Below, in pieces: positions 58,548 to 64,000 of a stretch of 64,000 bases of DNA (position 1 is the stretch's first letter; each line of letters opens with the position of its first letter). This stretch comes from Algoriphagus terrigena DSM 22685 (lineage in GTDB: Bacteria; Bacteroidota; Bacteroidia; Cytophagales; Cyclobacteriaceae). The notes below the pieces were generated by a model. That model was given only the letters and a program-made list of their open reading frames with translations. It had not been told where the DNA came from and did not search any database. The stretch covers positions 25,580 through 89,579 of the forward strand of contig NZ_AUBW01000024.1 of NCBI RefSeq assembly GCF_000429445.1, given 5' to 3'. Position numbers and translations under genes: made by a program.

Positions 58548-60992
58548 ATGAAAGGAATTTTTACCTTTTTCGTTATATTCTTTGCCTGCATCGCAGGAGC
58601 CTACAGTCAGTCGAAATATGAACTTCGGGGTACTATCTTGGACATCGGAGGTTTGCCTTTGACTGGAGCAAGTATACAGGTTGCGGGCACGTCATTCGGT
58701 ACAGTCACAGATTTGGAAGGCAAGTACTCCTTGGTTTTTGACAAACCCGGAGACTACAATCTGAAATTGTCCTTCATTGGCTTCAAGACGATCGATGAAA
58801 AGGTCGCGATCAGCAAGCCCGTTTTCACTAGAAACTATAAGCTGGAAGAAGAGATTTCCAGTCTCCAGGAAGTGGAAATCATGGGCAGAAAGGAAGAAGG
58901 TTACAAAAACACGTCGACTTTCATCGGCAGCAAAACCCAGACAAACATCAAGGATCTCCCTCAGTCTGTGTCCTATGCAACCAAGGAATTGATCCTGGAT
59001 CAGGGCCTGATGCGGGTCGGCGAGACAGTTAAAAACTTCTCCGGAGTCAGCCAGTTTACTTTTTATGATGACATCACGATCCGTGGTTTCCGCATTAACG
59101 GCGGCAGTAATACCCAATTGGTGAACGGGATGCGTTCCACTTCCGGATTTTGGAAGCAACCATTGATCAACTATCTGGAAAGAGTCGAAGTCCTCAAAGG
59201 CCCGTCTTCGGCCCTTTTTGGCAACGCCAGCCCGGGCGGCGTGGTCAACAGAGTGACCAAAAAGCCGTTGGACATCAACAGAAACAGTCTGAGTTTTTCG
59301 ATGGGAAGCTTCAACAATTTCCGAGGCTTAGCCGATTTCACCGGACCGGCAAACAAGTCTAAAACATTGCTTTATCGTCTGAATCTTGGTTATGAAGACG
59401 CGCAGAATTTCAGAGATCTGCAGTTTGACAAAAACATCGTCGTCGCTCCTTCCTTTTCATTTATAGCATCCGAAAAGACCCGCGTGAATCTGGACTTGGT
59501 ATTCAACAATTCCAGCAGTCGACTGGATCGGGGACAATCGACCTTCGAAAACGACCTCTATTCCACACCGATCTCCCGATCATTGAACACCGCCAATGAT
59601 TACCTGAAAGAGCAGACTTACACCATCACTACTTCCATCAATCATCAAATCAGCAAATCGATTAGTCTCAACGCTTCCTACATGAAGACCGGCTACAACG
59701 AAGACCTGCAGGAACATCGCTCTTCCAATAGCTATGCGGTAGATGGCACGGGAAATACCATCCCGACGATGGTCGGCCGTCAGGTTTTCATCAGAAAGAG
59801 ATCCCGCTTCGTCGACAATCTTTCTTCCTATCTGAACATCAACACCACGACCGGATCACTTGCCCATAAGTTGGTCGTAGGCTATGACTATGCCAGAGAA
59901 TCCTTGGCGGCAGGCGGATCCCAACTGACCGCGAGCGGCTACAGAAATGCTTCCAACACCGGCTCCATCGCCAGATTTGATCCCTCAAAACCGCAAAACT
60001 ACCTGCTAGACGCTGCCGGAAATCCGGTGCCAAACGTGTCACACTTCGACTTGGAGAATCCCATTCCTTCCCAAGCGATGCAGGATATGAGCAAGTATTT
60101 CTACGCGCAAGTAGGCTATGATCCGACGTTGTATTACCTGAACGGATTCTACGCCCAGGATCAGATTACCCTCGGTAAGCTCGAAGCGATGATCGGAGTG
60201 CGGTACGAGGTGTACACAGATTTTGAAAACTACAAGAAAGAAGGTGAGCAAAAGGTCAATCAGAATGCGCTCCTTCCCCGACTGGGATTGGTGTACAAAG
60301 CCAACGAACACGTGAATTTCTATGGTACTTACGTCGAAGGCTACAACCCTCAGACGGCTTCCACCATCGCCAACCCGAACGCTGGAGGACCCTTTGATCC
60401 TTTGGAAAGCTCCATGGTGGAGTTTGGAATGAAATCCGATTGGTTCAACAAGCGATTGGAATTGACGACAGGTATCTACCAAATCACCCAAAAAAACACG
60501 CTTTATCCAGTGGCGGGGGAAACGGACCTTTTGGAACAAATCGGTGAAGAATCCGCAAAAGGGGTCGAGATCGACTTGGTCGGCAGAGTCTTGATGAACT
60601 GGAGCGTGATGGCATCCTATGCCTATAATGTGGCCGAGATCACCGAAAGCCCCAACGAGGCCGACCTCGGTAAGCAAAAGCCCAATGCTCCCAAACATCA
60701 GGGAAATCTCTGGACGAAGTATGACTTTGATCAAGGCGCATTGACAGGCCTTGGGATCGGCTTCGGAACAAACTTCGTCACCGAAAGAAACCTCTCGCTA
60801 AGCGCAACCCAGACTATCCCCGGCTACACGCTGATGAATGCCGCTGTCTATTACACCACCGGAAATGTGCGTCTCCAGCTCAACGTCAACAACCTCACCG
60901 ACGAAACGCACTGGGTGGGCGGATATGACTATCTGAGACTCTTCCCAGGTGCACCTAGAAATGTACTCGGCACGATCACCTTTTCTTTCTAA
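58548..60992 (+). CDS. TonB-dependent siderophore receptor
   Basis: This 814-residue protein has a Sec signal (MKGIFTFFVIFFACIAGAYSQ), a carboxypeptidase-like domain ('RGTILDIGGLPLTGASIQVA'), a plug domain ('IKDLPQSVSYATKELILDQG') and a 22-strand barrel ending 'APRNVLGTITFSF'. 'DDITIRGFRINGG' and 'RVEVLKGPSSALFGNASPGG' are the usual FhuA/FoxA/FhuE-type plug motifs. It imports an iron-siderophore complex with TonB energy. It has no STN domain, so it probably does not signal to a sigma factor. The next gene encodes a PepSY-TM protein, a common partner in siderophore iron reduction. Confidence 0.93.
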   Translation: MKGIFTFFVIFFACIAGAYSQSKYELRGTILDIGGLPLTGASIQVAGTSFGTVTDLEGKYSLVFDKPGDYNLKLSFIGFKTIDEKVAISKPVFTRNYKLEEEISSLQEVEIMGRKEEGYKNTSTFIGSKTQTNIKDLPQSVSYATKELILDQGLMRVGETVKNFSGVSQFTFYDDITIRGFRINGGSNTQLVNGMRSTSGFWKQPLINYLERVEVLKGPSSALFGNASPGGVVNRVTKKPLDINRNSLSFSMGSFNNFRGLADFTGPANKSKTLLYRLNLGYEDAQNFRDLQFDKNIVVAPSFSFIASEKTRVNLDLVFNNSSSRLDRGQSTFENDLYSTPISRSLNTANDYLKEQTYTITTSINHQISKSISLNASYMKTGYNEDLQEHRSSNSYAVDGTGNTIPTMVGRQVFIRKRSRFVDNLSSYLNINTTTGSLAHKLVVGYDYARESLAAGGSQLTASGYRNASNTGSIARFDPSKPQNYLLDAAGNPVPNVSHFDLENPIPSQAMQDMSKYFYAQVGYDPTLYYLNGFYAQDQITLGKLEAMIGVRYEVYTDFENYKKEGEQKVNQNALLPRLGLVYKANEHVNFYGTYVEGYNPQTASTIANPNAGGPFDPLESSMVEFGMKSDWFNKRLELTTGIYQITQKNTLYPVAGETDLLEQIGEESAKGVEIDLVGRVLMNWSVMASYAYNVAEITESPNEADLGKQKPNAPKHQGNLWTKYDFDQGALTGLGIGFGTNFVTERNLSLSATQTIPGYTLMNAAVYYTTGNVRLQLNVNNLTDETHWVGGYDYLRLFPGAPRNVLGTITFSF

Positions 60993-61000
60993 CCTAAAAA

Positions 61001-62329
61001 GTGGCGGCAAAGAAATCCAAAAATCTGCTCTGGAAGATCCATCAATGGATCGGACTCTACGTGGGAATCGTCATCGCAGTGCTCAGTCTCACTGGCGCTG
61101 TGGCGGTTTTCCTCCCCGAGATCGATGGGTTGTCGGAGCGAAAATACCTGCTTGATTCCGCCGGCGAAACCCTACAGCCCGTCAGCGGCATTGTCTCGGA
61201 GATCCAGAGTAAGTATCCAAAATTCCAGATTTTGGGTGTCCAGCCACCACAATCCGATCTCCATCCGCTTATCATCGACATCTACAAGGAAGAAGCTCCC
61301 TATGACTCGGAGCGCTACCAGGTCTTTGTCAATCCCTACACGGGCGAAATCCTCGGCACAAAAGACCATCTGAACAGCCTCAGCAACTACCTCCGTCAGG
61401 TGCACGTGCGGCTAATGGACGCCTGGTGGGGTCGGCAGTTGGTCGGTCTGGCCGGTATTGGCCTCTTTGTCCTCTGTGTGACTGGCTTGCTGATCTACGG
61501 GCAGTTTATGAAAAAGCAGCTCTTTGGAGCGATCCGTAACGGGATAAATTTGCGGGTTCTGATGGCTGATTGGCACAAGATGGTCGGAATCGCCGCCCTA
61601 CTTTTCAATCTGATGATAGCAGGTACGGGCGCTTGGCTCGGGTTACAGCCAGTGCTAATCAAGTGGCTGGACATTAAGGCTCCCAATGCTTATAAACGAC
61701 CTGTCAAACCGATCAAACCCGCTGAGGACATCTTGCAGACCTACGACTACTGGCAGGCTGTCGCATTGTCAAAAAATGAAATTCCGGGCTTCATTCCCAC
61801 GCAAATCATCCCATCCAAAGACGGAACCAATACCCTTGAAGTCAAAGGAGACGCCGGTCGGCTACCCTTCGAGCCGCACATCTCCAAGGTCGTGCTGGAC
61901 AAGTCCTCACTTGAAATCCTAGACGTCTACGACATCCGCGAGCAGGCATTTGTGGATAAGTTTTACTACGTCCAGGAGGGTCTGCATTTTGGGAGATTCG
62001 GGGGAATATTCCTGAAGATTGCTTATGCCTTGCTCGGCATCACCTCGGGAGTGTTGTCGATTACCGGTTTTTTCATCTATCTGATCCGAAAAAGAAAGAC
62101 TACTGAAGAAAAAGATCAGGTCAAAAAGACCATCTTCATCTATTCCATTTCCACGGTCACGCTCATCATCCTGCTCGCATTGATGGTGATCTTTGTCGGA
62201 TATGCCTACGCGACGATGCTGGTGACTCCAGTGGTGTATATTTTCTTGGTTGCGTTCATTTCTTATCAGCTGTTTCTCTTTTGGAGAAAAGACAAAACAT
62301 CAAAGAAACCCATCCATGAAAACAGCTAA
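61001..62329 (+). CDS. PepSY-associated TM-domain protein (PiuB/iron-uptake-type)
   Basis: The GTG at 61001 lies 8 nt after the receptor stop and begins MAAKKSKNLLWKIHQWIGLY (442 residues). The protein has about four main helices: 'IGLYVGIVIAVLSLTGAVAV', 'LVGLAGIGLFVLCVTGLLIY', 'AALLFNLMIAGTGAWLGLQ' and a C-terminal helix pair, with two His residues in helices ('IHQW', 'DWHKMVGIAA') that could bind heme. Homologues accompany siderophore receptors and are thought to reduce ferric siderophore in the periplasm. It is co-transcribed with the receptor. Confidence 0.88.
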   Translation: MAAKKSKNLLWKIHQWIGLYVGIVIAVLSLTGAVAVFLPEIDGLSERKYLLDSAGETLQPVSGIVSEIQSKYPKFQILGVQPPQSDLHPLIIDIYKEEAPYDSERYQVFVNPYTGEILGTKDHLNSLSNYLRQVHVRLMDAWWGRQLVGLAGIGLFVLCVTGLLIYGQFMKKQLFGAIRNGINLRVLMADWHKMVGIAALLFNLMIAGTGAWLGLQPVLIKWLDIKAPNAYKRPVKPIKPAEDILQTYDYWQAVALSKNEIPGFIPTQIIPSKDGTNTLEVKGDAGRLPFEPHISKVVLDKSSLEILDVYDIREQAFVDKFYYVQEGLHFGRFGGIFLKIAYALLGITSGVLSITGFFIYLIRKRKTTEEKDQVKKTIFIYSISTVTLIILLALMVIFVGYAYATMLVTPVVYIFLVAFISYQLFLFWRKDKTSKKPIHENS

Positions 62330-62573
62330 GAAAGCGACAGAGCACTATCTGATGCCTCTAAACTTGTGTTTCCTTTCATTCTTTGGCTTGTTTCTGATCT
62401 ATGAGCTGGACAAAAGACTGCTGGCGGATTCACCTACTTCCACTTCGTCCATCACACTGGGCGCGAGTGTCATCGCTATGATTTTTCTGGCAGCTTCCAT
62501 CAAATTCCGCAGTCCCTATTTCCATGGGTTTTGCTCTCTGCTTGCCGTGATCGCTTTGGTGATTTTGTTCTGA
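62316..62573 (+). CDS. Small membrane protein in the siderophore operon
   Basis: This 85-residue protein starts MKTAKKATEHYLMPLNLCFL, overlapping the PepSY-TM gene by 14 nt. It has three hydrophobic stretches (about 13-30, 43-60 and 68-84). The overlap indicates translation coupling. I do not recognise the family; a small auxiliary subunit of the iron-uptake step is possible. Confidence 0.68.
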   Translation: MKTAKKATEHYLMPLNLCFLSFFGLFLIYELDKRLLADSPTSTSSITLGASVIAMIFLAASIKFRSPYFHGFCSLLAVIALVILF

Positions 62574-62658
62574 ATCCGGTAAAACCGAATTTTAACCGAA
62601 CCTTTTACCCAAAAATCCTTTTGGGTATATAGTTTTACAATTCACTCTACTGATCACC

Positions 62659-63348
62659 ATGAAGTTCACGCCCAAAGCTCTCCCCTTCTTTTCTTTCCTT
62701 TTGATATTTGGATTAGCCTTGGCTTCTTGCTCGGGAGAAAAGAAAGAGTCGGCTCAATCAGAAGCTACTGCTGAAAAAAGCGCCGACACCACGACCGACA
62801 AAAAGACCATTCTCTTCTTTGGCAACAGTTTGACTGCAGCCTACGGGATTGATCCCGAGGATGGCTTTGCAGGACTGATCCAGTCTCGGATAGACAGTCT
62901 GGGACTCGACTACAAGGTGATCAACGGCGGACTCAGCGGCGAAACTACAGCCGGAGGACTGAGTCGCCTCGATTGGTTTCTGGAGGAGGAGCCCGCGATC
63001 TTCGTCCTGGAACTGGGCGGAAATGACGGACTAAGAGGCATTCTACTCAGCGAAACCAAAAACAATCTGTTAGCGATCATCGACAAAGTCCGAGCAAAAT
63101 ATCCAGACACCAAGATCATATTGGCAGGCATGCAAATCCCTCCAAACATGGGTCAGGAATATTCCAAAGAGTTTAGCGAGCTATATCCGGCTGTGGCTGC
63201 TGAGAAAAACGTCACCTTGATCCCATTCTTACTGGATCGTGTCGGAGGTATTCCTGAGCTCAATCTTCCCGATGGCATTCACCCAACTGAAGAGGGTCAC
63301 AAGATCGTGGCGGAGACGATTTGGCCGTTTATTGAAGCATCTTTATAG
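62659..63348 (+). CDS. TesA-like GDSL arylesterase/acyl-thioesterase lipoprotein
   Basis: This 229-residue protein has a lipoprotein signal with 'LALASC', then a Ser/Ala/Thr linker. SGNH hydrolase blocks are 'LFFGNSLTAAYGID' (Ser nucleophile), 'GGLSGETTAGG' (Gly), 'LELGGNDGLRG' (Asn) and 'LPDGIHPTEEGHK' (Asp and His). It fits the TesA/TAP group of periplasmic esterases and thioesterases acting on fatty acyl or aryl esters. It stands after the siderophore operon as a separate gene with an 85-bp gap upstream. Confidence 0.93.
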   Translation: MKFTPKALPFFSFLLIFGLALASCSGEKKESAQSEATAEKSADTTTDKKTILFFGNSLTAAYGIDPEDGFAGLIQSRIDSLGLDYKVINGGLSGETTAGGLSRLDWFLEEEPAIFVLELGGNDGLRGILLSETKNNLLAIIDKVRAKYPDTKIILAGMQIPPNMGQEYSKEFSELYPAVAAEKNVTLIPFLLDRVGGIPELNLPDGIHPTEEGHKIVAETIWPFIEASL

Positions 63349-63548
63349 ACACAACTTTCTACAGACTCCATATATTTTTTAGCGCTAGTTTGGTGTTTCG
63401 TTTGCAAAACTAAAACCATCTATTTTTAATGGATTTAAATTAGGTGTTACGCGCGCCCTATATCCCCATTTTACCCCTTCGAAAGAATTAGGGTTTCTAT
63501 CCACATTTTTTTTAGCTTAAATTTTCGACTTCATTGAAAATTTTAAAG

Positions 63549-64000
63549 ATGAGCTTTCAGATACAAGAAAAACCTGATGTGTACGACGTGATCATCGTCG
63601 GCTCCGGAGCGGGCGGGGGCATGGCCTCCAAGATCCTCTCCGAGGCCGGCCTGAGCGTCGCTGTGGTAGAAGCAGGCGGGGATTTTGACCCTGCAAAAGA
63701 CGAAGACAGAACCCAGCTCCGTCCGCCCTGGGAATCCCCGAGACGTGGTGCAGGCACCCGAATCCGCCCTTTCGGCGACTTTGACCAGGCCATCGGCGGC
63801 TGGGACATCGAGGGCGAACCCTACACCCACAAGGACGGCACCAAGTTCGACTGGTTTCGCTCCCGCATGGTCGGCGGCCGGACCAACCACTGGGGAAGAA
63901 TCTCCCTGCGCTTTGGCCCCAACGACTTCAAGCGTGCCGGCATCGACGGCTTGGGCGACAACTGGCCCATCGGCTACGACGACGTCAAGCCTTACTATGA
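63549..64000 (+). CDS. GMC-family oxidoreductase (3'-truncated by window edge)
   Basis: The ATG at 63549 opens a frame that stays open to the window end (150 codons seen). It begins MSFQIQEKPDVYDVIIVGSG with the FAD-binding motif GSGAGG, then 'ILSEAGLSVAVVEAGGDFD' and 'MVGGRTNHWGR', which is the GMC/gluconate 2-dehydrogenase-type substrate loop near the flavin. There is no Tat signal in the visible part. Members of this group oxidise sugars, gluconate or inositols. The start is supported by the match to the family N-terminus. The rest of the gene lies beyond this window. Confidence 0.93.
   Translation, partial: MSFQIQEKPDVYDVIIVGSGAGGGMASKILSEAGLSVAVVEAGGDFDPAKDEDRTQLRPPWESPRRGAGTRIRPFGDFDQAIGGWDIEGEPYTHKDGTKFDWFRSRMVGGRTNHWGRISLRFGPNDFKRAGIDGLGDNWPIGYDDVKPYY

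Overview
The window comes from a member of the Bacteroidota, most likely the Cytophagales (Cyclobacteriaceae/Algoriphagus-like). The evidence is a SusC/SusD outer-membrane pair driven by a FecR/ECF-sigma module, several -33/-7 promoters of the Bacteroidetes type (TTG...TAnnTTTG), many beta-barrel proteins ending in aromatic residues, many 'xxSC' lipoproteins, and dispersed intergenic word-like repeats. Genus is inferred from overall character only; no 16S gene is present.

Layout. 0-9 kb: a cut-off PepSY-like protein, a 151-bp structured non-coding element (6S-like shape), DUF421 membrane protein, M23 lipoprotein, acidic small protein, alpha/beta hydrolase, phosphate-selective-type porin, a PepSY-like periplasmic protein and an OmpR-type two-component system. 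A nearly identical 22-bp element lies upstream of both the PepSY-like gene and the response regulator. 9-29.4 kb: a large sugar or sugar-acid locus. The plus-strand genes (exported metallophosphoesterase, aldo/keto reductase, zinc dehydrogenase, TIM-barrel epimerase, RhaM-type mutarotase, a decayed second mutarotase copy) face a minus-strand series: ECF sigma - FecR - SusC (with STN domain) - SusD - [RraA-like aldolase - enolase-superfamily dehydratase] twice - BASS-family Na+ symporter - outer-membrane barrel. All four dehydratase/aldolase proteins carry export signals, which suggests that sugar-acid dehydration and aldol cleavage take place outside the cytoplasm. This is the most unusual system in the window.

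29.6-43 kb is mainly housekeeping: typA/bipA, exported proteins, an S41 protease, an AAA-DUF4143 ATPase whose start codon lies inside a perfect palindrome, a block of histidine genes (hisH, hisA, hisF, hisIE), phenylalanine hydroxylase with a leader-peptide/attenuator-like region, PhoH, a SAM hydrolase-family protein and tRNA-Leu(CAA). 43-48 kb holds a second AAA-DUF4143 gene with its own palindromes, a Na+/solute symporter next to myo-inositol oxygenase, and a YefM-YoeB toxin-antitoxin pair with TGTAC operator half-sites. 48.4-55 kb is a mutagenic DNA-repair cassette: a divergent LexA-like XRE-S24 regulator, imuA, imuB and dnaE2, with a GTCAA/TTGAC operator candidate. 55-62.6 kb has an ABC (LolD/FtsX-type) exporter and an iron-uptake set (siderophore TonB receptor, PepSY-TM reductase-like protein, small membrane protein). 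The window ends with a TesA-like esterase lipoprotein and the start of a GMC oxidoreductase.
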